Below, in pieces: positions 26,534 to 34,450 of a stretch of 64,000 bases of DNA (position 1 is the stretch's first letter; each line of letters opens with the position of its first letter). The notes under the pieces were generated by a model. The model was not told the DNA's origin, did no database searches, and worked only from the letters and a program-made list of their open reading frames with translations. The DNA is from Streptomyces sp. T12 (GTDB taxonomy: Bacteria; Actinomycetota; Actinomycetes; Streptomycetales; Streptomycetaceae), in the NCBI RefSeq assembly GCF_028736035.1, contig NZ_CP117866.1:1302001-1366000 (forward strand). Reading direction: 5' to 3'. The translations under genes were made by a program, and so were the position numbers.

Positions 26534-27885
26534 GCCGCTTCCTCCCGTCCAGCGAGGTCGGCGGCCCAGAAGGTGCCGTCCGGGTAACGGTATTCGGTGA
26601 GGGACTCGGGGTGCATGGTGGCGGAGAAGCCCGGGGTCAGCGGCGCGGTGTAGTGGCCGTCGCGCATCACCACGGGGGCGGTGAAGTGCTCGTGAAGGTG
26701 GTCGACGAACTCGATGACGCGGTTCTCGGTCGTGCCGGACAGCGCCAGGTAGTCGAACATCGACAGGTGCTGCACCAGCTCGCACAGGCCCACACCGCCG
26801 GCGTGCGGGCACACCGGCACCCCGAACTTCGCGGCGAGCAGCAGGATCGCGAGGTTCTCGTTGACGCCGCCGACCCGGGCCGCGTCGATCTGGAGGACGT
26901 CGATGGCGCCGGCCTGGAGGAGCTGCTTGAAGACGATGCGGTTCTGCACGTGTTCGCCGGTGGCGACCTTCACGGGGGCGACGCCCCGGCGGACGGCGGC
27001 GTGGCCGAGGATGTCGTCGGGGCTGGTGGGCTCCTCGATCCAGTACGGGTCGAACTCGGCGAGCGCCTTGGTCCATTCGACCGCCTCGTCCACGTTCCAG
27101 CGCTGGTTGGCGTCGATGGCGATGCGGATCTCCTCGCCGACGGCGGCGCGGGCGGTGCGCATGCGGCGGATGTCGTCGGCGAGGTCGGCGCCGACCTTCA
27201 GCTTGATCTGGGTGAAGCCGTCGGCGACCGCCTGCTTGGCCAGCCGGGTGAGCTTGTCGTCGGAGTAGCCGAGCCAGCCCGGAGAGGTGGTGTAGCCGGG
27301 GTAGCCGCGCTCCAGCAGGACGGCCTCGCGCTCCGCGAGCCCGGTGCGGCCCTCGCGCAGCAGTTGGAGGGCGTCCTCGGGGGTGAGGGCGTCGGCGATG
27401 TAGCGGAAGTCGACCTGGGAGACCAGCCACTCGGGTTCGGCGTGGGCGAGCAGCCGCCACAGGGGCTGTCCGGCGCGCTTGGCGGCCAGGTCCCACACGG
27501 CGTTGACGACGGCACCGATGGCCATGTGCATCACGCCCTTCTCGGGGCCGAGCCAGCGCAGCTGGCTGTCCCCGATCAGGTCGCGGTTGACCGAGCCCGG
27601 GTCGGCGCACAGCTCCTCCACGGAGCGGCCCACGAGGTGGGGCCGCAGGGCGCCGATCGCGGCGACCTGGACATCGTTGCCGCGTCCGATGGTGAAGGTG
27701 AAGCCGTGGCCCTCGTGCCCGTCGCCGGCGTCGGTGCGCAGCACGACATAGGCGGCGGAGTAGTCGGGATCCGGGTTCATCGCGTCGGAGCCGTCCAGTT
27801 CCCGCGAGGTGGGGAAACGGACGTCGTAGGTGTCGACGGCGGTGATCCGGGCGGAGGTTGTAGTCAAGGTGGTGCTGCCTTTCAC
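26530..27885 (-). CDS. L-fuconate dehydratase (enolase superfamily)
   Basis: Dehydrates L-fuconate to 2-keto-3-deoxy-L-fuconate. The 451-aa protein carries the enolase-superfamily set: the KxK base in [11 protein letters not shown], metal ligands D, E and E in [20 protein letters not shown] and ATGEHVQNR, and the histidine base in [19 protein letters not shown]. It also has the fuconate-specific N-terminal stretch [20 protein letters not shown] and the loop [16 protein letters not shown]. This stretch agrees with characterised FucD enzymes far better than with other acid-sugar dehydratases, so it anchors the pathway assignment. GTG 27885 overlaps the FAH stop. Confidence 0.93.
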   Translation of the reverse strand: MKGSTTLTTTSARITAVDTYDVRFPTSRELDGSDAMNPDPDYSAAYVVLRTDAGDGHEGHGFTFTIGRGNDVQVAAIGALRPHLVGRSVEELCADPGSVNRDLIGDSQLRWLGPEKGVMHMAIGAVVNAVWDLAAKRAGQPLWRLLAHAEPEWLVSQVDFRYIADALTPEDALQLLREGRTGLAEREAVLLERGYPGYTTSPGWLGYSDDKLTRLAKQAVADGFTQIKLKVGADLADDIRRMRTARAAVGEEIRIAIDANQRWNVDEAVEWTKALAEFDPYWIEEPTSPDDILGHAAVRRGVAPVKVATGEHVQNRIVFKQLLQAGAIDVLQIDAARVGGVNENLAILLLAAKFGVPVCPHAGGVGLCELVQHLSMFDYLALSGTTENRVIEFVDHLHEHFTAPVVMRDGHYTAPLTPGFSATMHPESLTEYRYPDGTFWAADLAGREEAA

Positions 27886-28733
27886 GCTTGGGCGAAGGTC
27901 TGGCGCTGGCTGCCGAGGCCGTCGACAGAAAGCTCGACGGTGTCGCCGGGGCGCAGGAAGGGAGTGCCGGGAAGACCCAGAGCCACGCCCGCGGGCGTAC
28001 CGGTGTTGATCACGTCGCCCGGTTCCAGAACCATGTACTGGCTCAGGTACGACACGATGTGGTCGACCGGGAAGATCATGTCGCCGGTGTGGCCGTCCTG
28101 CCGCTTCACGCCGTTGACGCTCAGGTGCAGGCCGAGGTTCTGCGGGTCACCGGCCTCGTCGGCGGTGACCAGCCACGGGCCGAGCGGGTTGAAGGTCTCG
28201 CAGGACTTGCCCAGGTCCCACTGCGGCGAGTACTCCAGCTGGAACTCGCGCTCCGAGACGTCATGGCTGATCGCATAGCCCGCGATCACGGCCCGCGCTG
28301 CCTCAGGACCGTCGAGGTAGCGAGCCCGCCGTCCGATGACGACCGCCAGCTCGACCTCCCAGTCGGTCTTCACCGACCCCCGCGGGATCAGTACCTCGTC
28401 GTAGGGGCCGACGACCGTGCCCGGGTCCTTCATGAACACCACTGGGCGGGGCGGGATCGCGGCGCCGGTCTCGGCGGCGTGGTCGCGGTAGTTCAGCCCG
28501 ACGCAGATGACCTTGCCGGGGCGCGTGACGGGTGCGCCGATCCGCAGGCCGTCCTGGTCGAGCTCGGTCAGCTCTCCCGCCGTGACAGCCGCGCGGGCCC
28601 GGTCCACTCCTCCGGAGGCGAGGAAGACGCCGTCGATGTCCGGGGTCACGGAGGACAGGTCCAGCAGTCGGCCGTCGTCGGTACGGACCGCCGGCCGCTC
28701 CTCACCGGGGGCGCCGACTCGTAGCAGTTTCAC
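27882..28733 (-). CDS. FAH-family hydrolase, predicted 2,4-diketo-3-deoxy-L-fuconate hydrolase
   Basis: Predicted to split 2,4-diketo-3-deoxy-L-fuconate into pyruvate and L-lactate. The 283-aa protein has the FAH fold landmarks: [32 protein letters not shown], metal ligands E, E and D near [15 protein letters not shown] and [26 protein letters not shown] and [15 protein letters not shown] place the start at GTG 28733 because AAGGGAG lies six bases upstream; the ATG at 28751 would put that sequence inside the gene. It is the first cistron of the operon, behind the promoter with two fucose boxes. Confidence 0.9.
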   Translation of the reverse strand: MKLLRVGAPGEERPAVRTDDGRLLDLSSVTPDIDGVFLASGGVDRARAAVTAGELTELDQDGLRIGAPVTRPGKVICVGLNYRDHAAETGAAIPPRPVVFMKDPGTVVGPYDEVLIPRGSVKTDWEVELAVVIGRRARYLDGPEAARAVIAGYAISHDVSEREFQLEYSPQWDLGKSCETFNPLGPWLVTADEAGDPQNLGLHLSVNGVKRQDGHTGDMIFPVDHIVSYLSQYMVLEPGDVINTGTPAGVALGLPGTPFLRPGDTVELSVDGLGSQRQTFAQA

Positions 28734-28847
28734 TGGGGGCTCCCTTGCCATGCGGGTTTCGTCTGAGGGGTGGTCGGCCGTAGGGCTGGGCCGCCTGCGG
28801 TGCGCCGGGCCGGACCTGTCGGCGGGCTTCGCTCATCCGCATCACAG

Positions 28848-28917
28848 TCATCGGATGTATGGCGGCACAGTGACCTTAGACGCGAGGATCGCGCCTGACA
28901 ATGGATTCCTCGGATGT
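28848..28917 (-). promoter_or_regulatory. Promoter and two fucose boxes of the nine-gene operon
   Basis: On the minus strand TTGTCA (28901-28896), 17 nt, TAAGGT (28878-28873) forms a good vegetative promoter. One box (TCATCGGATGT, 28848-28858, one mismatch) lies just downstream of the predicted start and another (TCCTCGGATGT, 28907-28917, two mismatches) lies just upstream of the -35; centres are 59 bp apart. Confidence 0.7.
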
Positions 28918-29301
28918 ATTTCGTCGGCCATGCCGGTCAAGCGCTCACAACGGCAAATTCCCCGTGGTCACGCATGGCCACGGGGCCGACACGTGACCCG
29001 CCATCCGATGAATCCAATGCGGGTCGCAGGACCACTCCTCCCCTGGTGAGAGCGAGACCGGCGGGCATCCACCGGCCACCCCGAGAGGGGTACGGCCCCC
29101 CGAGGACACGCCCTGCCACCGCCCCCCACCGGTCCAAGAGGGCCCCGTTGTCGAATTGTGAGCTGCCGCAGCGCATCGCCCGTCACCCACGGAGGCCGGA
29201 ACTCTGCAGGTCGTAGGGGGTGTCAGCACGGAGTCACGAGGTCGGGACGGCACCTCGGCGCCCTACGGCGTGACGTCCCGCAAATCTCTGGCGGCGAACT
29301 C
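28918..29301. other. Divergent intergenic region of the fucose locus
   Basis: Separates the operon promoter from the transporter promoter. Short minus-strand frames here carry no recognisable motif. I see no further perfect fucose box. Confidence 0.4.
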
Positions 29302-29358
29302 TTGTCAACGTCGGCAACGCCGTCGTAACGTCCTCGACGTCCGGGATACATCGGAGGA
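29302..29358 (+). promoter_or_regulatory. Promoter of the ABC transporter operon with a weak fucose box
   Basis: TTGTCA (29302-29307), 18 nt, TAACGT (29326-29331), then ATACATCGGAGGAAT; its 11-bp core at 29348-29358 has two mismatches to the fucose palindrome and sits about where transcription would begin. Confidence 0.55.
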
Positions 29359-29595
29359 ATGGTTGCACCATCCAGTGCGTCCATTCGGCTCACATCCGTG
29401 CGGTCGCTCCGCCTCCGCATCCTCGGTCCCCGGCTGACCCTCACACCCACCCCTCCCAGGGCACGATCCACGCGTTTTCCGCGCCGGATCGGCAACTGCC
29501 CGTCCGGCGACCTCGCCCCTCCCCCCGCAGGCAGGTACGCCCTTCCACCGTTGCCCTGCGGCCCCAAGTGCCCTGGCTAAGGAGAGAACACGGCC

Positions 29596-30645
29596 ATGAA
29601 CCTCGCTCGCACCCGCTCCACCGCCGCAGCCGCCACCGCCGTCCTCGCGGTACTGGCCCTCGCCACCGCGTGCAACCGCGAGAGCGCCGACTCGGTCGCA
29701 TCGGGCGGCGACAAGCCCGCCATCGGGATCGACCTGCCGCGCTCCGACTCCGACTTCTGGAACTCCTACGCCGAGTACATGAAGAAGGACATCAAGTCCG
29801 ACGGCATCAACGCGCTGCCGCTCAGCAACTCGCAGAACGACGTCACCAAGCTGGTCGCCAACGTGCAGGTGTTCCAGAACACCGGCGCCAAGGCCGTGGT
29901 CATGGCCCCCCAGGACACCGGCGCCATCGCCTCCACCCTCGACACGCTCGCGTCGAAGAAGATCCCCGTGGTCAGCGTCGACACCAGGCCCGACAAGGGC
30001 GACGTCTACATGGTGGTCCGTGCCGACAACCGGGCGTACGGCACCCAGGCCTGCGAGTTCCTCGGGAAGCAGCTGGGCGGGAAGGGCAAGGTCGCCGAGT
30101 TCCAGGGCGCTCTGGACTCGATCAATGGACGCGACCGCTCCGAGGCTTTCGCGGAGTGCATGAAGACGAAGTTCCCGAAGATCAAGGTGTTCGAGCTGCC
30201 CACCGACTGGAAGGGCGACGTGGCCTCCGCCAAGCTGCAGAGCCTGCTCGCCCAGCACCCCGACCTGAACGGCATCTACATGCAGGCCGGCGGTGTGTTC
30301 CTGCAGCCGACCCTGGCCCTGCTGGAGCAGAAGGGCCTGCTGAAGCCGGCCGGCCAGAAGGGGCACATCTCGATCGTCTCCAACGACGGCATCCCGCAGG
30401 AGTTCGACGCCATCCGCAAGGGCCAGATCGACGCCACGATCTCCCAGCCCGCCGACCTCTACGCCAAGTACGCGCTGTACTACGCCGAGGCCGCGGCCGA
30501 GGGCAAGACCTTCAAGCCGGGTGCGACCGACCACGACTCCACGATCATCAAGCTGCCCAACGGCCTCGAGGACCAGCTCCCCGCGCCGCTGGTCACCAAG
30601 GACAACGTCGACGACAAGACCCTGTGGGGCAACAACGTCGGCTGA
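29596..30645 (+). CDS. Sugar-binding lipoprotein of a carbohydrate ABC transporter (predicted L-fucose)
   Basis: Extracellular solute-binding protein, 349 aa, of the RbsB/periplasmic-binding type I class. A signal peptide ends in lipobox LATAC, followed by N-lobe IGIDLPRSDSDFWNSYAEYM, AVVMAPQDTGAIASTL, VVSVDTRPD, and C-lobe GIYMQAGGVFLQPTLALLEQ, IVSNDGIPQEFDAIRKGQI. AAGGAG lies upstream of ATG 29596. It is the first gene of a binding protein/ATPase/permease operon divergent from the fucose catabolic operon and sharing its box. Fucose specificity is inferred from context only. Confidence 0.87.
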   Translation: MNLARTRSTAAAATAVLAVLALATACNRESADSVASGGDKPAIGIDLPRSDSDFWNSYAEYMKKDIKSDGINALPLSNSQNDVTKLVANVQVFQNTGAKAVVMAPQDTGAIASTLDTLASKKIPVVSVDTRPDKGDVYMVVRADNRAYGTQACEFLGKQLGGKGKVAEFQGALDSINGRDRSEAFAECMKTKFPKIKVFELPTDWKGDVASAKLQSLLAQHPDLNGIYMQAGGVFLQPTLALLEQKGLLKPAGQKGHISIVSNDGIPQEFDAIRKGQIDATISQPADLYAKYALYYAEAAAEGKTFKPGATDHDSTIIKLPNGLEDQLPAPLVTKDNVDDKTLWGNNVG

Positions 30646-30667
30646 TGACCGCCGGTTCCCACCGCCA

Positions 30668-30704
30668 CGTCGGGGGACGGGAGCACACCCCCCGTCCCCC
30701 GACG
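30668..30704 (+). terminator. Intercistronic hairpin after the binding-protein gene
   Basis: CGTCGGGGGACGGG, a 9-nt loop and CCCGTCCCCCGACG form a perfect 14-bp stem in the 137-bp gap before the ATPase gene. It probably acts as a partial terminator or 3' RNA stabiliser, raising binding protein over the membrane parts. Confidence 0.75.
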
Positions 30705-30782
30705 CCCACCCCGCACCGCCGGCCCGGGCGCACGCCCGCGCCCCTCGGCTCCAGCCTCCGTACACGAAGGACGGTATCCACC

Positions 30783-32396
30783 ATGGCGGACACCGCGACC
30801 GCCCGGGCGACCGGCCCCGGCACCCCGGCCCCTGTGGTCGAGGCGACCGGCATCAGCAAACGATTCGGCGCGACCGTAGCGCTGCGCGACGCCCGGATCA
30901 CCGTCGCCCCCGGCGAGGCGCACGCCCTGGTCGGACGCAACGGCGCCGGCAAGTCGACGCTCGTGTCCATCCTCACCGGCCTCCAGCAACCCGACACCGG
31001 CACCCTGCACTTCTCCGGCGAGCCGGCGCCCGCCTTCGGCGACATCGACGCCTGGCGCTCCCGCGTGGCCTGCGTCTATCAGCGCTCCACGATCATCGGT
31101 GACCTGACCGTCGCCGAGAACCTCTTCCTGAACCGGCAGAGCGCCGGGGCGGTGCAGCCCATCCGCTGGAAGCAACTGCGCCGGCGTGCCGAGGAGTTGC
31201 TCGGCGAGTACGGCGTGGCCGTCGATGCCGCCGCGCGGGCCAGGGACCTCACCGTCGAGCAGCGGCAGTTCGTCGAGATCGCACGGGCCCTGTCGTTCGG
31301 GGCGCGGTTCATCATCCTCGACGAGCCGACCGCGAAACTCGACGCCCGCGGCATCGACCGGCTGTTCGACAAGCTCCACGACCTCCAGCGTCAGGGCGTC
31401 GCCTTCCTCTTCATCTCCCACCACCTGCAAGAGGTGTACGACCTGTGCACCACGGTCACGGTCTACCGTGACGCGGCCCACATCCTCACCGCGCCCGTCG
31501 CCGAACTCGGCCACCAGGCGCTGGTGGAGACCATGACCGGCGAGTCGGCCTCCGCGGTCGCCGCCGCCGTCGGCCGGTCTCCCCTCGCGCGGGCGGATGC
31601 CCCGCAAGTGCTGGCGATCGACGGCCTGACACTGCCCGGCGTCTGCGAGGACATCTCCCTGGCGGTCCGCTCCGGCGAGGTCGTCGGGCTCGCCGGCGCC
31701 ACCGCAAGCGGCAATGTGCAGGTGGGCGAGGCGATCGCCGGTCTGCACCGGGCCAAGGACGGCCGGATCACGGTCGGGGGCAGGAGCGTGCGCACCGGCA
31801 GTGTGCCGTCCGCGCTCACCGCCGGAGTCGGTCTGGTCCCCGAGGACCGCCACCTCCAGGGGCTGGTCAACAACCGCAGCGTGGCGGAGAACGCGACGCT
31901 CACCGTCACCGACCAGCTCGGTCCGTTCGGCACGGTGCTGCCGGCCCGCACCAAGGCCTTCGCCGGACGCATGATCCGGGACCTCGACATCAAGACCCCG
32001 GGAGCCGCCACCCCGGTCTCCGCCCTCTCGGGCGGCAACCAGCAGAAGGTCGTCGTCGCCCGTGCCCTGGCCACCGACCCGCACGTCCTGGTGGCCATCC
32101 GCCCCACCAACGGGGTCGACGTCAAGTCCAAGGAGTTCCTCCTCGGCCGCATCCGGCAGGTCGCGGACGGCGGCAAGGCCGCACTGATCGTCTCCGACGA
32201 ACTGGACGACCTGAAGGTCTGTGACCGGGTCGTCGTCATGTTCCACGGGCGCGTGGTCGCCGAGTTCGACCGCGGCTGGAAGGACGAGGTCGTCGTCGCC
32301 GCCATCGAGGGCGTCAGCGGCGACAAGGCCCCCGCCACCGCGTCCCCCGCATCCGCCGTACCCGCCTCAACCGGCGCAGACGAGCACGGAAGGTAG
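30783..32396 (+). CDS. Tandem-ATPase subunit of a sugar ABC transporter (RbsA/MglA type)
   Basis: Energises uptake of the sugar bound by the upstream lipoprotein. The 537-aa protein fuses two ATP-binding domains. NBD1 (about 18-245) has Walker A GRNGAGKST, a Walker B-type strand FIILDEPTAKLD and switch H in FISHH, but its signature is weak (LTVEQRQFVEIAR). NBD2 (about 265-510) has a good signature LSGGNQQKV but a Walker A without lysine (GATASGNVQ) and a broken Walker B (VLVAIRPTNGVD). The pattern implies one working composite site. The stop lies two bases before the permease start. Confidence 0.88.
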   Translation: MADTATARATGPGTPAPVVEATGISKRFGATVALRDARITVAPGEAHALVGRNGAGKSTLVSILTGLQQPDTGTLHFSGEPAPAFGDIDAWRSRVACVYQRSTIIGDLTVAENLFLNRQSAGAVQPIRWKQLRRRAEELLGEYGVAVDAAARARDLTVEQRQFVEIARALSFGARFIILDEPTAKLDARGIDRLFDKLHDLQRQGVAFLFISHHLQEVYDLCTTVTVYRDAAHILTAPVAELGHQALVETMTGESASAVAAAVGRSPLARADAPQVLAIDGLTLPGVCEDISLAVRSGEVVGLAGATASGNVQVGEAIAGLHRAKDGRITVGGRSVRTGSVPSALTAGVGLVPEDRHLQGLVNNRSVAENATLTVTDQLGPFGTVLPARTKAFAGRMIRDLDIKTPGAATPVSALSGGNQQKVVVARALATDPHVLVAIRPTNGVDVKSKEFLLGRIRQVADGGKAALIVSDELDDLKVCDRVVVMFHGRVVAEFDRGWKDEVVVAAIEGVSGDKAPATASPASAVPASTGADEHGR

Positions 32397-32398
32397 TC

Positions 32399-33442
32399 AT
32401 GTCCGCCACCACAGATCTCACCGAGCCCGCAGTGAGCAAGGCCGAGCCGGCCGCCGCGGACACCACGCGCCGCCGGGTCGACCTCGGGCGCTTCCGTGAA
32501 CTGTCCCTGGTCCCGGCGATCCTCGTCCTCGGCCTGATCGGGTTCATCGTCTCGCCGGCCTTCCTGACCGCCGACAACCTCATCGGTGTGGCCCAGCAGT
32601 CCACCGAACTGAGCCTGCTGGTGCTCGCCACGACCTTCATCCTGATCGCCGGACGGATGGACCTCTCGCTCGAGTCCACCATCGGTGTGGCGCCCGTCAT
32701 CGCCGTGTGGCTCGTCCTGCCGACCAGCGGCGGCCGATTCAACGGGCTCGGTCTCTTTCCCGAGTGGACGGCAATTCCCCTCTGTCTGCTGGTCGGCGTG
32801 GTGATCGGTGCCGTCAACGGCTTCCTCATCCTCAAGCTGCGCCTCAACGGCTTCATCGTCACCCTCGGCGCCCTGACCATGCTGCGAGGCCTCCAGGTCG
32901 CCCTCTCCGAGGGCCAGTCGATCGTCGAACTGCCCTCCTCCTTCACCTACTTGGGCAAGGCGTCCTGGCTGGGCGTACCCGCCGCCATCTGGGTGTGCGC
33001 GCTGCTCTTCGCCGTCGGCGGCAGTGCACTGGCCTGGCTCCGGCACGGCCGGGCGCTGTACGCGATCGGCGGCAACGCGGAGGCGGCCCGTACCGCGGGC
33101 ATCCGCGTCGACCGCATCGTGTGGATCGTCCTCATCATCGGCAGCGTCCTCGCCGCGTTCGCCGGCATCCTCTACAGCGGCCACTACGGCTCCATCTCCG
33201 CCACCCAGGGCAGCGGCTGGATCTTCCAGGTCTTCGCCGCGACCGTCATCGGCGGGGTCAGCCTCAACGGCGGCAAGGGCTCCGTGTTCGGCGCCCTCAC
33301 CGGCGTCCTCACCCTCCAGCTGGTCGTGAACGTCATGACCCTGGCGGGCGTACCTCCGCTGTGGAACCAGTTCCTCAACGGAGCCATCATCATCGTCGCC
33401 TTGATCATCTCCCGGTTCGCCTCGGGCGAGAAGCAGGAATAA
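32399..33442 (+). CDS. Permease of the sugar ABC transporter (RbsC type)
   Basis: Inner-membrane channel subunit, 347 aa. After a 35-residue cytoplasmic N-terminus, eight to ten hydrophobic helices can be counted. Family motifs are TTFILIAGRMDLSLESTIG (the RbsC IAGGIDLSVGS region), LRLNGFIVTLGALTMLRG and the EAA-like loop YAIGGNAEAARTAGIRVDRI. GGAAGGTAG precedes ATG 32399, and the ATPase stop lies inside that ribosome site, so the two are tightly coupled. Confidence 0.9.
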   Translation: MSATTDLTEPAVSKAEPAAADTTRRRVDLGRFRELSLVPAILVLGLIGFIVSPAFLTADNLIGVAQQSTELSLLVLATTFILIAGRMDLSLESTIGVAPVIAVWLVLPTSGGRFNGLGLFPEWTAIPLCLLVGVVIGAVNGFLILKLRLNGFIVTLGALTMLRGLQVALSEGQSIVELPSSFTYLGKASWLGVPAAIWVCALLFAVGGSALAWLRHGRALYAIGGNAEAARTAGIRVDRIVWIVLIIGSVLAAFAGILYSGHYGSISATQGSGWIFQVFAATVIGGVSLNGGKGSVFGALTGVLTLQLVVNVMTLAGVPPLWNQFLNGAIIIVALIISRFASGEKQE

Positions 33443-33455
33443 CCGCGCACCGCAC

Positions 33456-33493
33456 GCGGCTCCGCCGGCCCGCGTCAGGCCCGGCGGAGCCGC
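33456..33493 (+). terminator. Terminator after the ABC transporter operon
   Basis: GCGGCTCCGCCGG pairs with CCGGCGGAGCCGC around a 12-nt loop, a perfect 13-bp stem 14 bp after the permease stop and 37 bp before the regulator gene. Confidence 0.75.
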
Positions 33494-33529
33494 CGGGCCG
33501 GCGGGTCCCCGACTCAGAGAGGCACTCTC

Positions 33530-34231
33530 GTGGCACTGACGGACGAGGCGATCGACAAGATCAAGGCGATGATCGTCGCCGGTGAACTCGCGCCCGGCTC
33601 GCGGCTCCCCAAGGAGGAGATCCTCGCCAGACAGCTCGGCCTGTCCCGGAACTCCCTGCGCGAGGCAGTCCGGGCGCTGACGGCCATGCGCATTCTGGTC
33701 ACCCGGCAGGGCGACGGCACGTACGTCTCCAGTCTGGAGCCCCATCTCCTGCTGGAGAGCCTCTCCTTCGCCGCGGATGTCTCCCAGGGCCATACGGCTC
33801 TGCAGTTGCTCCAGGTACGACGACTGCTCGAACCGCAGGCGACGGGGCTGGCCGCCGCGCTGCTCAAGCCGAAGGATCTCCAGGAACTGCGCAACATCCT
33901 CGACCGGTCCCGGACCGTCGCCACCGTGGAGGAGTTCGTCGCCCACGACATCGCCTTCCACCTCAGGATCGTCGAAGCGGTCGGCAACCCCGTGCTGTCG
34001 ATGCTGCTGCAAGTGCTCTCCACCCGCACCCAGCGTGTCCGCATCGTCCGCGGCAGCCAGGCCAGTCACGCCCTGAACAGCGCCCATGAGGACCACGAGC
34101 AGATCCTCAGCGCGCTTCAGTCACGCGACGCCCTGCTCGCCACCGCTGCGGCGACCGTCCACATCACGGCCGTGGAGCAGTGGCTGGCCACGAGTCTGTC
34201 CGACGACCCGATACGAGCGATCGACGACTGA
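33530..34231 (+). CDS. FadR-subfamily GntR regulator (FCD domain), candidate fucose regulator B
   Basis: Repressor of 233 aa, paralogous over its length to the protein at 8380. The winged helix reads ELAPGSRLPKEEILARQLGLS with recognition helix SRNSLREAVRAL and GDGTYVSSL; the FCD domain has D-x3-H in AHDIAFHLRIVEAVGN and H in HEDHEQILSAL. GTG 33530 follows AGAGAGG by seven bases. It is downstream of the transporter behind a hairpin, which makes it the best-placed reader of the fucose boxes. The two recognition helices are close enough that both proteins may bind the same site. Confidence 0.87.
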   Translation: MALTDEAIDKIKAMIVAGELAPGSRLPKEEILARQLGLSRNSLREAVRALTAMRILVTRQGDGTYVSSLEPHLLLESLSFAADVSQGHTALQLLQVRRLLEPQATGLAAALLKPKDLQELRNILDRSRTVATVEEFVAHDIAFHLRIVEAVGNPVLSMLLQVLSTRTQRVRIVRGSQASHALNSAHEDHEQILSALQSRDALLATAAATVHITAVEQWLATSLSDDPIRAIDD

Positions 34232-34368
34232 CCTCGCACGCTCCCCCTTGACCCCGCACGCTCCCCCGCCGCCCTCCGGTCTCCCCCTCAGCCCCCGCCG
34301 CCATCCGGTCACCCCCTCCCATGCCCCCGACCGGGTGGCGGCGGGCCATTTCGATCACGGGTCAGGAA

Positions 34369-34420
34369 CAGACCAAGGCCCCGGCCGGCGACTGCGTCCT
34401 GTGGCCGGGGCCTTGGTCTG
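34369..34420. terminator. Long bidirectional terminator
   Basis: CAGACCAAGGCCCCGGCC pairs perfectly with GGCCGGGGCCTTGGTCTG (18-bp stem, 16-nt loop) between the convergent GntR and MMPL genes. Confidence 0.85.
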
Positions 34421-34450
34421 GTGGGGAGGATTCCGCCAGGTGGGAGCCTG

